DNA of 64,000 nucleotides from an uncultured Peptococcaceae bacterium. GTDB lineage: Bacteria > Bacillota > Peptococcia > Peptococcales > Peptococcaceae. The notes under the pieces are model-generated. The model saw only the letters and a list, made by a program, of their open reading frames with translations. It made no database searches and was not told the origin of the DNA. The DNA lies in assembly GCA_934229395.1 (NCBI GenBank), contig CAKQDL010000001.1, positions 1 to 64,000 of the forward strand. The letters are read 5' to 3'. Position numbers and translations under genes: made by a program. How positions within the stretch are numbered: the stretch's first letter is position 1; the number at the start of each line of letters is the position of its first letter. Positions 8,986-17,997 of the stretch are shown here, one piece after another.

Positions 8986-9750
8986 ATGAATCTCCTCAGA
9001 AGTATTTGGGCCTATATTGTTTGCGCCACTGTGCTTGTTGTACGCTTGCCTTTGCGCAAAAAGGTCAACGCCCTTGCCGAAACAGACAAGCAGGGCGCTA
9101 TGGAAATGCTGTGGCCCTTTGCCAATTGGATTGGTCACATGGCTTGTCGTGTGCTCAAGGTGGAAACAGATATTAATGGCCTCGAAAACGTGCCAATGGA
9201 TGGCTCCGTTGTGTTTGTAGGTAATCACCTGAGCAATTTCGATGCTCCACTTATGCTTGCGGCTATTCCTCGCCCAAGCGGCTTTATAGTAAAAGAAGAG
9301 CTTAAGAAGGTGCCAGTTTTTGCTGGATGGATTGAAGCCATGGGTTGCTATTTCTTGCCACGTGGCGAATCTAGAAAATCCTTGGAAGTCATTATTGCTG
9401 CCACCAAGCTCCTAAAAACAAACGCACTTGGGATGGTTATTTTCCCAGAAGGCACCCGCAGTAAGGATGGCAAAATGGCACATTTTAAGCCAGGTAGTCT
9501 CAAGGTAGCTACGCGCTCAGGTGCCTCAATTGTGCCCTTTGCCATTGAGCATACCAATGTGGTCATGCCTAGAGGCAGTTGGATCATTAAAAAGGGAAAG
9601 GTGAATGTCACCTTCCTTCCAGCTATCACACCGGAAGCGTACAAGGACAAGGAAACTACAGAATTGACCCGAGGCATTATGACTGACATTGCAGCTGTTA
9701 TTGGCTGCGAGGTGCCACCAGACGAAGATGCGATAACAATCGAAGCGTAA
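8986..9750 (+). CDS. plsC: 1-acylglycerol-3-phosphate acyltransferase
   Basis: Adds the second acyl chain to lysophosphatidic acid to make phosphatidic acid at the inner face of the membrane. It has an N-terminal membrane segment (about residues 3-20), the catalytic NHLSNFD (HX4D motif) near residue 78 and the substrate-binding FPEGTRS near residue 150. ATG 8986 has AAGGGG 8 bases upstream, inside the glnS stop region. Earlier GTG/ATG codons at 8977 and 8980 lie in the ribosome site. It sits between glnS and murT in one apparent operon. Confidence 0.92.
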   Translation: MNLLRSIWAYIVCATVLVVRLPLRKKVNALAETDKQGAMEMLWPFANWIGHMACRVLKVETDINGLENVPMDGSVVFVGNHLSNFDAPLMLAAIPRPSGFIVKEELKKVPVFAGWIEAMGCYFLPRGESRKSLEVIIAATKLLKTNALGMVIFPEGTRSKDGKMAHFKPGSLKVATRSGASIVPFAIEHTNVVMPRGSWIIKKGKVNVTFLPAITPEAYKDKETTELTRGIMTDIAAVIGCEVPPDEDAITIEA

Positions 9751-9764
9751 GAGCGGAGGTAAGT

Positions 9765-11120
9765 ATGAATATACGTGCACAATTTGCAAAGGCTTGCGGG
9801 AAGTCGTGCAAAGTGATTCTAGAAAAAACAAGAAGTGGCGGTTCTAGCCTTCCAGGAAAGGTCGCTATGAAGCTCGATCCAAACATTTTGGCGAGCCTAT
9901 CTAAAAATTATAAGGTTGTCATGGTCACCGGAACCAATGGGAAGACCCTAACCACCTCCTTTATTACGAAAATTTTCCAAGAAAAATATGGTGAGGTGCT
10001 CACCAATCCTACCGGTGCCAATATGCTTCAGGGCGTTGTGTCCTGTTTTTTGGGTGATAAAAAGAGAAAGCATGGCGGCAGTAAATACGCAGTGCTAGAG
10101 GTGGACGAAGCCACCTTAAAATACGTTACCAAGTATGTGAAGCCAGAGACCATTGTCTTTACCAATGTTTTTCGCGATCAAACCGACCGCTATGGTGAAA
10201 TCTATACCACCTATGAGCTGATGCGTGACGGCGCGGCGCTAGCGCCAAATGCCACCATCATCGCCAATGGCGATTTGCCAATGTTTTTCTCAGAAAAGCT
10301 TACAAACCCGGTAGAATATTTTGGCTTCGACCATCTTGAGGATAAGGAGCAAATGGCGGATGTTAACACCGACGGTGTGCTCTGCCCTAATTGCGACAAC
10401 GTGCTTCACTACAAGCTCTTGACCTATTCCAATCTTGGCAAATTCTATTGCCCAGAGTGTGATTTTGCACGTCCGACGCTTGCGCATAAGGTCACTGATA
10501 TTAAGGAAATGACGCCAGAGTCTTCCATCTTTAGCATTGACGGTGTTGAGTTCAACTTGCCGATTGCGGGTATTTACAACATTTACAACGCCCTAGCGGC
10601 ATACAGCGTGGCTAAGCACTTCGGCATTGAGGAGCAATACATCAGACGTGGCTTTGCAGCAGCAGAGCGCGTATTTGGCCGTCAAGAGCATATCAATATC
10701 GGCGGGAAGGACGTGGTGATGAACCTCATCAAAAACCCTGTAGGCTTCAACCAAATCGTTGATATGCTGGCAACAGACAAAACACCATTTTCCCTCGTTT
10801 CCCTCCTCAACGACCGTCCTGCTGATGGTACCGATGTGAGCTGGATTTGGGACGGCAACTTTGAAAAGCTTGTAGAAATTACCACGGGTCGTCCAGCATT
10901 TTTGTCGGGGATTCGTGTGGCGGATTTGTCAAAGCGTTTTGAAGTGGCGGGGCTTGGAAAAAATGAACAAATCACTGACCAAGACCTCACACACATTGCA
11001 GATTGGATTCAAAAAGCACCAACAGAAAAGATTTACATTCTTGCCACCTACACTGCGACACTTGACTTGCGCCGTACCTTCGCTGAGCAAGGATATTTGA
11101 AGGAAGGCATGAGTATATGA
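9765..11120 (+). CDS. murT: Lipid II isoglutaminyl synthase, MurT subunit
   Basis: With GatD, amidates the D-glutamate of lipid II to D-isoglutamine. The Mur-ligase ATP site [13 protein letters not shown] is near residue 54. A Cys4 zinc ribbon (CPNCDN ... CPECDF) is inserted at about residues 207-230, as is characteristic of MurT. The C-terminal DUF1727 domain contains NPVGFNQ and NDRPADG. The length of 451 residues is typical. ATG 9765 follows GGAGG. The last four bases overlap gatD (ATGA), indicating coupled translation and a 1:1 complex. Confidence 0.95.
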   Translation: MNIRAQFAKACGKSCKVILEKTRSGGSSLPGKVAMKLDPNILASLSKNYKVVMVTGTNGKTLTTSFITKIFQEKYGEVLTNPTGANMLQGVVSCFLGDKKRKHGGSKYAVLEVDEATLKYVTKYVKPETIVFTNVFRDQTDRYGEIYTTYELMRDGAALAPNATIIANGDLPMFFSEKLTNPVEYFGFDHLEDKEQMADVNTDGVLCPNCDNVLHYKLLTYSNLGKFYCPECDFARPTLAHKVTDIKEMTPESSIFSIDGVEFNLPIAGIYNIYNALAAYSVAKHFGIEEQYIRRGFAAAERVFGRQEHINIGGKDVVMNLIKNPVGFNQIVDMLATDKTPFSLVSLLNDRPADGTDVSWIWDGNFEKLVEITTGRPAFLSGIRVADLSKRFEVAGLGKNEQITDQDLTHIADWIQKAPTEKIYILATYTATLDLRRTFAEQGYLKEGMSI

Positions 11121-11764
11121 CCATCAGAATTTGCCATCTCTATGGCAATCTCCTCAACACCTATGGCGATAACGGTAACCTTTTAATGCTTCAATATATG
11201 GCCAAGCAGCTGGGACACGATGTTGAAACGCGTTTGGTGAGCTTAAAGGATGAGTTTATCGCTGATGATTTTGACCTGCTCTTTATCGGTGGGGGACAGG
11301 ATCACGAGCAAAAGGTGATTGCGCGAGATTTACCCTCCAAGCGCGCGGAGCTAACAAAGTTTATTGAGGCAGGTGGCGCTGGCTTGGCCATTTGCGGCGG
11401 CTATCAGCTACTGGGCCAGTATTACGAAACGGCAGATGGCGAAAAAATAGAAGGCTTGGGGGCACTCAGCCACTATACCTTGCGTCAAATCAACAACCGC
11501 TTCATTGGAGATATAGAAATACATAACGAGCGATTTAACGAAACCTATTTAGGCTTTGAAAACCATAATGGACGTACTTTTTTAGGTAAAGACGAATTGC
11601 CTCTTGGCCATGTAAAACAAGGCTTCGGCAACAATGGCGAGGACAAAACAGAAGGTGCCATCTATAAGAACGTCTTTTGTTCCTATTTCCATGGGCCGCT
11701 TCTCGTGCGCAATGAGCATTTGGCAAAACGTATCATAGAGCTTGCTGCAAAGAATGCAAAATAA
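11117..11764 (+). CDS. gatD: Lipid II isoglutaminyl synthase, GatD glutaminase subunit
   Basis: A class I glutamine amidotransferase that supplies ammonia to MurT. The nucleophile lies in [10 protein letters not shown] (Cys93) and the catalytic His in YFHGPLL (His192). The GGGQDHEQ segment is typical of the CobB/CobQ-like GatD family. It overlaps murT by 4 bases. Transcription probably ends or is modulated at the long nested inverted repeat that follows. Confidence 0.95.
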   Translation: MTIRICHLYGNLLNTYGDNGNLLMLQYMAKQLGHDVETRLVSLKDEFIADDFDLLFIGGGQDHEQKVIARDLPSKRAELTKFIEAGGAGLAICGGYQLLGQYYETADGEKIEGLGALSHYTLRQINNRFIGDIEIHNERFNETYLGFENHNGRTFLGKDELPLGHVKQGFGNNGEDKTEGAIYKNVFCSYFHGPLLVRNEHLAKRIIELAAKNAK

Positions 11765-11769
11765 AATGG

Positions 11770-11909
11770 AAGGGGACGAGCGGGAAATAGACATACAGCC
11801 TTCAAATGAATAGAATAAGCCTTCCACTCTTGAAAAGGGAGGGGGAAGGCTTATTCTATTGCATATATTTGCTTTTAAAAATCGCTATTTCCCACTCGTC
11901 CCCTTTTTG
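11770..11909. repeat. Long nested inverted repeat between gatD and the DUF554 gene
   Basis: The outer arms (11771-11790 and 11885-11905, 20 of about 21 positions paired) enclose an inner hairpin (11809-11827 with 11843-11861) with the perfect arm AATAGAATAAGCCTTCC. Read on the plus strand, the right outer arm ends CCCCTTTTT, so the whole may work as a terminator. The two-level structure is larger than an ordinary terminator. Confidence 0.75.
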
Positions 11910-11931
11910 AATAGAATTATGGGAGGAAGAA

Positions 11932-12615
11932 ATGCTAGCTACCATTGTGAATACCGTTGTTGTTTTTGTCTGTGCCCTTGTGGGTATGTTTATGAGCAAG
12001 GGCTTTCCGAATCAATTGCGAACGCTTCTTTTACAAATTCTCGGGCTTTGTGTGTGCGTCGTGGGCCTGCGCATGGTGCTGAAGGTCGAAAACGATTTGG
12101 TGATTGTTATTTCTTTGGCCATTGGAACAATCATTGGTCATTTTTTAAAGCTTGACGAACGTTTTAATCGCTTGGGAGAAAAGCTTCAGGCCTTGGTGAA
12201 GGTGAAGGATACACGTTTTGTTGATGGCTTCGTGAGCGCAGCCATGCTTTACTGCGTTGGCGCTATGGCCATCATTGGTTCCTTTGAAGCTGGACTCAAT
12301 CAAAATTACAGCATCATTTTCACAAAATCTGTCCTTGATGGCATTATGTCTATTGTATTAGGCTCTACCATGGGTATTGGCGTGGCATTTTCAGCGGTCG
12401 CCGTGCTTCTCTATCAAGGCGCCTTGACGCTTTTGGCCAGCGTGCTATCGCCACTGCTTACTGAAAGCGTGATTGCCTATATGAGCGCCGTTGGTGGTGT
12501 GATGATTATCGGTATTGGCATCAACACCGCGGGCATTAAAGAAATCAACAGCATCAATGCCCTACCAGCGCTTTTGGTTGCAGCAGTGATTGCCTATGTG
12601 TTACCCTTGGCATAG
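11932..12615 (+). CDS. DUF554 family membrane protein
   Basis: A 227-residue integral membrane protein with about seven hydrophobic segments. It matches the DUF554 (YdfK/YqgA-like) family in its start (ATIVNTVVVFVCALVGMFM) and in repeated Gly-rich helices (GSTMGIGVAFSAV, GVMIIGIGINTAGIK). Its function is not established; a transport role is assumed for the family. ATG 11932 is preceded by GGGAGGAAG. It stands after the nested repeat and runs into the barnase-barstar pair with a 15-base gap. Confidence 0.85.
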   Translation: MLATIVNTVVVFVCALVGMFMSKGFPNQLRTLLLQILGLCVCVVGLRMVLKVENDLVIVISLAIGTIIGHFLKLDERFNRLGEKLQALVKVKDTRFVDGFVSAAMLYCVGAMAIIGSFEAGLNQNYSIIFTKSVLDGIMSIVLGSTMGIGVAFSAVAVLLYQGALTLLASVLSPLLTESVIAYMSAVGGVMIIGIGINTAGIKEINSINALPALLVAAVIAYVLPLA

Positions 12616-12630
12616 GAAAGGAGGATAACA

Positions 12631-13107
12631 ATGAAAATGAATAAAAAAATTCTGGCCCTACTTTTGTCCTTGATGATGGCGCTGGGCTTTTTGGCGGGCT
12701 GCTCAAGCGCGCCAACAAGCGGCAGTGGCACAAATCAAACAAGCCAAAGCCAAACCATCGCAGAAGACGGCACCTACACCTCAAAGGAAGAGGTGGCAGA
12801 ATATATAGCGACCTATGATAAATTACCAAGTAATTATATCACCAAGAAGGAAGCACAAGCCTTGGGCTGGAAAACAGAGGGCACCTTGGATGAAGTTGCC
12901 CCAGGGAAATCCATCGGTGGCGATTATTTTGGCAACTACGAAGGTGCACTTCCAGAGGTCAGCGGTCGCGAGTATCATGAATGTGACATTGATTATGTAG
13001 AAGGCAACCGCAACGCCAAGCGTATCATTTATTCCAACGATGGCAACATTTACTACACAGAGGATCACTACAAAACCTTTGAGCATTTGTATGGAGATGA
13101 CCAATGA
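12631..13107 (+). CDS. Barnase-like ribonuclease with lipoprotein signal
   Basis: Predicted exported guanyl-preferring RNase of the barnase (N1/T1) family. A lipobox signal peptide (LGFLAGCSS) and a Ser/Thr/Gln-rich linker of about 30 residues precede the RNase domain, from about residue 50 to the end. The domain carries KLPSNYITKKEAQALGW, APGKSIGGD, the catalytic Glu in HECDIDY, the Arg in AKRIIYS and the catalytic His in EDHYKTF. All barnase catalytic positions are therefore present. Canonical barnase is freely secreted, so anchoring by a lipid is unusual. It overlaps the barstar gene by 4 bases, which should keep inhibitor supply tied to toxin synthesis. Confidence 0.92.
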   Translation: MKMNKKILALLLSLMMALGFLAGCSSAPTSGSGTNQTSQSQTIAEDGTYTSKEEVAEYIATYDKLPSNYITKKEAQALGWKTEGTLDEVAPGKSIGGDYFGNYEGALPEVSGREYHECDIDYVEGNRNAKRIIYSNDGNIYYTEDHYKTFEHLYGDDQ

Positions 13108-13331
13108 AGAAAATTGTGATTGATTTTACATCTTATGACAGCAAGCAAGCTTTTCATGAGGACATTGCAGCAAAGCTCGATTTTCCATCCTACTATGGAT
13201 GCAACTTGGACGCCTTGCATGATATGATGGCCGAGCGCGTGCCAGAAGATTACGATTTTGAACTCATTTATGGAGGATGCTTGCCTGAAAGCTTTCAAAA
13301 TGTGGTAGCGCGTATTTTAAAGGGAGAATAA
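13104..13331 (+). CDS. Barstar family RNase inhibitor
   Basis: A 75-residue acidic protein that should block the cytoplasmic form of the adjacent RNase. The barstar signatures are visible: KKIVIDFTSYDSKQAFHEDIA, LDFPSYYGCNLDALHDMM (the helix that plugs the active site) and the C-terminal strand with DFELIYGG. It is shorter than B. amyloliquefaciens barstar by about 15 residues. Translation is coupled to the RNase gene by an ATGA overlap. Confidence 0.93.
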   Translation: MKKIVIDFTSYDSKQAFHEDIAAKLDFPSYYGCNLDALHDMMAERVPEDYDFELIYGGCLPESFQNVVARILKGE

Positions 13332-13336
13332 GCGTG

Positions 13337-13723
13337 ATGATTAAGCGAAAACTATTTGCTTTGTGCATGATTGCTATTCTTCTTGTGGGATGCGCGCCGA
13401 AAGAAGCCAGCTATGAGCAAATTGATGCCAAAGAGGCACAAGCGATGATGACAGAAAACGACAACGAAATCGTTTTGGACGTGCGCACAGAAGAAGAGTA
13501 CAACGAAGCACATATCACAGGCGCTATCAACATTCCTAATGAATCCCTCTCTGATGCGCCGCCTTCGGAGCTCAAGGACAAGGAGCAGCTCATTATGGTG
13601 TATTGTCGCAGTGGCAATCGTAGCAAGCAAGCTGCAGAAAAGCTCAGCGCTATGGGCTATACCAACATAGTAGAATTTGGCGGCATCAACGATTGGCAGG
13701 GGCCAACCGAATCCGCAAGCTAA
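13337..13723 (+). CDS. Rhodanese-domain lipoprotein
   Basis: A single rhodanese domain on a lipoprotein signal peptide (IAILLVGCAP). The active-site loop CRSGNRS carries the catalytic Cys, and LDVRTEEEYNEAHITGAINIP is the usual first half. It probably handles sulfane sulfur at the outer face of the membrane; the true substrate is unknown. The start codon is ATG 13337 with GGGAG upstream. It follows barstar by 5 bases and precedes a strong convergent terminator, so it is co-transcribed with the barnase pair, though a functional link is not evident. Confidence 0.88.
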   Translation: MIKRKLFALCMIAILLVGCAPKEASYEQIDAKEAQAMMTENDNEIVLDVRTEEEYNEAHITGAINIPNESLSDAPPSELKDKEQLIMVYCRSGNRSKQAAEKLSAMGYTNIVEFGGINDWQGPTESAS

Positions 13724-13725
13724 AA

Positions 13726-13778
13726 AAGACCATGATACCTAGGCGTACAGTGTGCCAGGGTATCATGGTCTTTTCATT
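13726..13778. terminator. Bidirectional terminator between the rhodanese gene and dinG
   Basis: AAAAGACCATGATACC pairs with GGTATCATGGTCTTTT. The A-run on one side and T-run on the other allow termination of both converging transcripts. Confidence 0.9.
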
Positions 13779-16550
13779 TTAGTGATTGTCGTGCCATTCC
13801 TTGAGCTTTATGGTGAGGTTGTCCAGGGAATCGACCCAACGCGGTTGGTCGGGTAGAGATTTTAGGAAGGTGGTGCCGTAGCTTTTGGTGATGACGCGGT
13901 TATCTAAAATAATGATGGAGCCGTAATCGGTGTTGGAGCGAATGAGTCGCCCACAGCCTTGACGGAAACGGAGCACAGCCTGCGGAAGACTGTTGGCTGT
14001 GAAGGCACTTTTGCCAGCTGCTTGTAAAAGCTCGTTGCGGGCGCTTTCAACAGGCATGGTAGGTGGCACAAATGGTAATTTGGCAATGACAACGGTGCGC
14101 AAATTGTTGCCTTTGATGTCAACGCCTTCCCAAAAGCTGTTTGCACCCAAGAGCACCGTTTTTTCGTCGCCTTGCAAAGCCTCCAAAAGGCTTGAGCGGC
14201 TACCGTCTTGGCCATGGGTCAAAATGCGGTAATTCTTGAGAGAAAAATCGTCCTTTAGGGCGCGGCTGACCTTGTTGAGCATGGCGTAGGAGGTGAAGAG
14301 CACCAGCATATCGCCATCTACAGCTGGGATGATTTTTTTTAGATCGCCAATAACATTTTTTGTGTATTCAAAGTCACTGGTTTTGGAATAATCCTTGTGG
14401 TCGTTTGGAATGGCAATCACCGATTGATGCTTATAATCAAAAGGCGCCTCGTTGATGGAGGTGAGGCATTCGGCTTCACTTAAAAGGAATTTTTCTCTGG
14501 TGTACTTCAAATTTTTGTTGACAGCCAAGGTGGCAGAGGTTAAAACTGCGGTGGTCTTGTTGTCAAAAAGCTTTTCGTGGATCAGCGGCATGATGTCGAT
14601 GTAGGCAGCACTGAGGAGCAAATTGGCGTAGTTGTAATTTTTGTAGGTCTTGGCCCAATAGACAAAGTCCTCGTCTAAGCCCGCCACAAAACGCTCCAGC
14701 CAATCACGCTGTTCGCCCAAGCGGTCACGGGTATGGGTCATTTCGCGCACAAGGGCTTCCATGGCCTCATCATCGCCAAGTGCATTTAATAGGCGGCTAA
14801 GAGAAGTGACCGCTGTTGTAAGAGCGCGGTGGCTTTTTCTAAGACTTTCCTCGAGTTGTCCCCACCAGCCGCTGTTGCGAATTTTGTCGGTGATGCGCAG
14901 CTCCCCAATATTTGTGAGCTCAGGGATGTCGTTGGCAAATTGGATGCACGCTTCGATGATTTCTATGGCTTCAGTGGCGTCCTCACGGGCGCGGGTGAGA
15001 CGCGTCGAGATTTCGCCAGCGTTTTCACTTAGGGTGTGCGCTTTGCCAAGGGCAACGGCGATGCGATTAAAAAAGCCACTGGCGCGTGAACAATTGCCAA
15101 GCATTTTGGTGATGAGCTCAAAATCGATGGTGTCGGTGAATTGATGGGTGGCTTCATCCTCAATATGATGCGCCTCATCAATCACAACGTGATCATATTC
15201 AGGCAAAAGAGAGCCCAAACGCAAATCTTGAAAAAGAAGGGCGTGGTTGGTCACAATCACATTGGCTTGTTCGCACTCGCGCTTGCTTCTGAAATAGCAG
15301 CATTCGCTAAAATGACGGCAGCGTTTTCCCATACAGGTGTCTGGTGCGCTGTTGATGCTTTGCCAGTATTGGTTTTCACTTTTGTTGAGGCTGAGATGCT
15401 CTTTATCACCACTTGGGTCGCTGTCGCGCCAAAGTACGAGAGAGGCGGCAAAAACGCGTTCTTGCCATGAAGCCTCAGGTGCTTGGCGTGCATAGTCACC
15501 AAATCGACGCAAGCAAAGATAATTGCCACGTCCCTTGGCGATTGCAGTGGCGAAGGGATGGCCCAATACTTCCTTCAAAAATGGCAAATCGGTATGGAAA
15601 AGCTGTTCTTGGAGGGTGATGGTGCCTGTAGCAATAACCACGCGTGAATCGTTTTCGTAGCTCCAAAGAAGGGAGGGCACCAAATAGGCAAAGGATTTGC
15701 CGGTGCCAGTACCAGCCTCAATAAGGGCGTGTTTTTCTTGGTTGAAGGCATCCTTGATGGTGCGGAGCATTTCTACCTGCTGAGGGCGATACTGGAAATC
15801 GTCTTTTTGCTGGGACAAGAGGCCATCACGCGCAAAAAATTGCTCTGCGCGTTCAAAGGAAAGCTTTGGCGTTTCGGCCTCGGGAAGCTCGTCCTCGTAC
15901 CACTCAGGATAAGAGGCACTCGAGGCTGCTTGGGCTTCGCTGGCCAAGGTAAAGAGCAGGCCGCCAAGGCTAAGGCCGTGTTCAAAGAGCGTCGTTTGCT
16001 CACCCGAAAAGGTAACGGCCATCTCGTGGAGGGTAAAGGGGTCTAGTGTCACAGCATCCTTTAAAAGACGCAAGTAGACCTCTGCGCAAACTGTGGCATC
16101 GTTTAAAGCACGGTGGTGGCTATTGTCAGCAATTTGCAGGTGTGTAGCAATTGAGAGCAGTTTGTAGCTAGAAAGGGTTGGTAAAAAAAGCTTAGATAAA
16201 TCGTGGGTGTCGAGCCAATCGTTGTCCAAAGAACGCTTTAATTCAAACTCAAGACGGCCCTTGTCAAATTGATGATTGTGTGCAAGAAGAAGTGCGCCGT
16301 CCAAGTAAGAGAGCACCTGGGCTTCGATGTCGTGCCAACTTGGTGCATGTTCAACCATTTGGTTGCTGATGCCGGTAAGGCTGGTAATATCACGTGGAAT
16401 AGCAAGGCTTGGCTTGACAAGAGATGAAAACTCATCGACGATTTTACCGTCTTTAATAACCACCAAGCCAACCTCAATGATTTCAGAGGTTGGCTCAAGA
16501 CCGGTTGTTTCTAAGTCGATGGCGACGAAAGAATGGTAGCTGTTACTCAT
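13779..16550 (-). CDS. dinG: DinG-type helicase with N-terminal 3'-5' exonuclease domain
   Basis: A 923-residue fusion. The N-terminal DEDDh exonuclease is at about residues 5-170 (AIDLETTG with Asp12 and Glu14, later HNHQFD and the HHRALNDA motif). The XPD/DinG-like superfamily 2 helicase follows, with Walker A AGTGTGKS near residue 280, DEAH box VIDEAHH and Fe-S ligands in CMGKRCRHFSECCYF. This is the Firmicute DinG/YpvA layout. In B. subtilis and S. aureus the helicase activity of such proteins is weak or absent, so nuclease activity may be the main function. ATG 16550 overlaps the ahcY stop by 4 bases, so it is translated from the ahcY transcript. Confidence 0.93.
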   Translation of the reverse strand: MSNSYHSFVAIDLETTGLEPTSEIIEVGLVVIKDGKIVDEFSSLVKPSLAIPRDITSLTGISNQMVEHAPSWHDIEAQVLSYLDGALLLAHNHQFDKGRLEFELKRSLDNDWLDTHDLSKLFLPTLSSYKLLSIATHLQIADNSHHRALNDATVCAEVYLRLLKDAVTLDPFTLHEMAVTFSGEQTTLFEHGLSLGGLLFTLASEAQAASSASYPEWYEDELPEAETPKLSFERAEQFFARDGLLSQQKDDFQYRPQQVEMLRTIKDAFNQEKHALIEAGTGTGKSFAYLVPSLLWSYENDSRVVIATGTITLQEQLFHTDLPFLKEVLGHPFATAIAKGRGNYLCLRRFGDYARQAPEASWQERVFAASLVLWRDSDPSGDKEHLSLNKSENQYWQSINSAPDTCMGKRCRHFSECCYFRSKRECEQANVIVTNHALLFQDLRLGSLLPEYDHVVIDEAHHIEDEATHQFTDTIDFELITKMLGNCSRASGFFNRIAVALGKAHTLSENAGEISTRLTRAREDATEAIEIIEACIQFANDIPELTNIGELRITDKIRNSGWWGQLEESLRKSHRALTTAVTSLSRLLNALGDDEAMEALVREMTHTRDRLGEQRDWLERFVAGLDEDFVYWAKTYKNYNYANLLLSAAYIDIMPLIHEKLFDNKTTAVLTSATLAVNKNLKYTREKFLLSEAECLTSINEAPFDYKHQSVIAIPNDHKDYSKTSDFEYTKNVIGDLKKIIPAVDGDMLVLFTSYAMLNKVSRALKDDFSLKNYRILTHGQDGSRSSLLEALQGDEKTVLLGANSFWEGVDIKGNNLRTVVIAKLPFVPPTMPVESARNELLQAAGKSAFTANSLPQAVLRFRQGCGRLIRSNTDYGSIIILDNRVITKSYGTTFLKSLPDQPRWVDSLDNLTIKLKEWHDNH

Positions 16551-17791
16551 AGGGACCAGCTATTCAAATAATCCGCTTGCTCTGGGGTTAGTGTGTCGAT
16601 AGAAAGGCCCATGGAATCGAGCTTTAAGGTGGCGACACGCTTGTCGATGGCTTCTGGCACGTCATAAACGTGGGCATCGAGACCAGCGGTTTCACTCACA
16701 TATTGTAAGGAAAGGGTTTGCAAGCCAAAGGTAAGGTCCATGATTTCTGCTGGATGGCCATCGCCAGCGGCAAGGTTTACCAGGCGGCCTTCACCGATGA
16801 GATAAAGAGTGCGGCCGTCTTCTGTGGTGAAAGCGGTGATGTTTTCTCGGGCGGGAGCCACAGTGGTAGACATGGCTTCAAGGGCGACCTTGTTGATTTC
16901 AACATCGAAGTGGCCAGCGTTACACATGATGGCTTGGTCCTTCATCACAGTCAAAGCATCGGCGTCGATGACGTTTTTGTTACCGGTAACGGTGATGAAC
17001 ACATCGCCTTGGGTGGCTGCTTCGGTGATTGGCATCACGCTAAAGCCGTCCATCACAGCCTCAATGGCTTTGATTGGATCGATTTCAGTAACAATAACCT
17101 TTGCCCCCATGCCCTTTGCGCGCATGGCCACGCCCTTGCCACACCAACCGTAGCCGATGACAACAATAGTTTTAGAAGAAATAACGAGGTTGGTGTTGTG
17201 CATCACGGCTTCCATAACAGATTGGCCAGTGCCGTAACGGTTGTCAAAAAGATGCTTCATCATGGCGTTGTTTACAGCAATCATAGGAAGGTTCAGCTTG
17301 CCTTCTTGTTCCATGGCTTTAAGACGAATGATGCCTGTGGTGGTTTCTTCGCAGCCACCCTGAATTTTTTTGACGAGCTCTGGATATTCTTGATGAAGCA
17401 TGGCTGTAAAATCGCCACCGTCATCAATGAAGAGGTCGGGTTCAAACTCCGCGAGCTTGCGGATGTACATATTGTATTCTTCTTGGCTGGCGCCGTGCTT
17501 GGCAAAGGCAGTGATGCCATTTTTGACCAAGGCTGCAACAATGTCGTCTTGGGTAGAGAGAGGGTTGGAACCTGCGACAGCAACCTCTGCGCCACCTGCT
17601 TGGATAACGAGGGCCATATAGGCGGTTTTTGCTTCAAGATGTAGGCAGATGACCACGCGCTTGCCAGCGAATGGTTTGGTTTTAATATATTCCTTTTCAA
17701 TTTCTGTGAGTATTGGCATGTGGGCGCGTACCCAGTCGATTTTTAATTGGCCAGATGGTGCGAGATTAATATCTTTAATAATGCTTTCCAT
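16547..17791 (-). CDS. ahcY: Adenosylhomocysteinase
   Basis: NAD-dependent hydrolysis of S-adenosylhomocysteine to adenosine and homocysteine. The 414 residues include VICLHLEAKTA near the N-terminus, substrate-site DDGGDF, the NAD fold GYGWCGKGVA, AGHFDVEI and the C-terminal YLNSW. I start at ATG 17791 (MESIIKDINLAP), which has AAAGGAG upstream. The frame stays open further 5' but those residues are not part of the family. It is the first gene of an ahcY-dinG transcript. Many Bacillota use Pfs/LuxS instead, so this one-step route is of some taxonomic interest. Confidence 0.95.
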   Translation of the reverse strand: MESIIKDINLAPSGQLKIDWVRAHMPILTEIEKEYIKTKPFAGKRVVICLHLEAKTAYMALVIQAGGAEVAVAGSNPLSTQDDIVAALVKNGITAFAKHGASQEEYNMYIRKLAEFEPDLFIDDGGDFTAMLHQEYPELVKKIQGGCEETTTGIIRLKAMEQEGKLNLPMIAVNNAMMKHLFDNRYGTGQSVMEAVMHNTNLVISSKTIVVIGYGWCGKGVAMRAKGMGAKVIVTEIDPIKAIEAVMDGFSVMPITEAATQGDVFITVTGNKNVIDADALTVMKDQAIMCNAGHFDVEINKVALEAMSTTVAPARENITAFTTEDGRTLYLIGEGRLVNLAAGDGHPAEIMDLTFGLQTLSLQYVSETAGLDAHVYDVPEAIDKRVATLKLDSMGLSIDTLTPEQADYLNSWSL

Positions 17792-17825
17792 TGATAAGCT
17801 CCTTTCACTAATGAACAATAAATAA

Positions 17826-17854
17826 ATTATAAGTTGTGGCCCCGTATTAAACAA
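17826..17854 (-). promoter_or_regulatory. Promoter of ahcY-dinG
   Basis: On the minus strand, TTGTTT (17854-17849), 17 bp, TATAAT (17831-17826). It is divergent from the pyr operon promoter. Confidence 0.6.
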
Positions 17855-17892
17855 GGAGAATAGGACATTACTTGAGAAATCTCTTATAAAAG

Positions 17893-17921
17893 TTCGCATG
17901 ATGGTGCAATTTATGCTAAAA
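17893..17921 (+). promoter_or_regulatory. Candidate promoter of the pyr operon
   Basis: TTCGCA (17893-17898), 17 bp, TAAAAT (17916-17921). The -35 is weak. Confidence 0.4.
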
Positions 17922-17937
17922 TAACCATGGAAAATTG

Positions 17938-17964
17938 TGTGTCCGGATTTTTCTCACGGACACA
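17938..17964 (+). promoter_or_regulatory. Leader hairpin ahead of pyrB
   Basis: Perfect 8-bp stem TGTGTCCG / CGGACACA with an 11-base loop, about 33 bases before the pyrB start and downstream of the likely promoter. No T-run follows, so it is not a terminator; it could be an RNA control site or a stability element. Confidence 0.5.
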
Positions 17965-17997
17965 GGCATGTATAGAACAATATAAAGGAGGACTACC

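Noticed and set aside
16718..17644. 308-residue plus-strand frame opposite ahcY
   Set aside because: AhcY on the minus strand is complete with NAD and active-site motifs; the antisense frame has His/Phe-rich shadow composition.
17792..17930. SAH riboswitch upstream of ahcY
   Set aside because: The region is AT-rich with no conserved SAH-riboswitch core on the minus strand.
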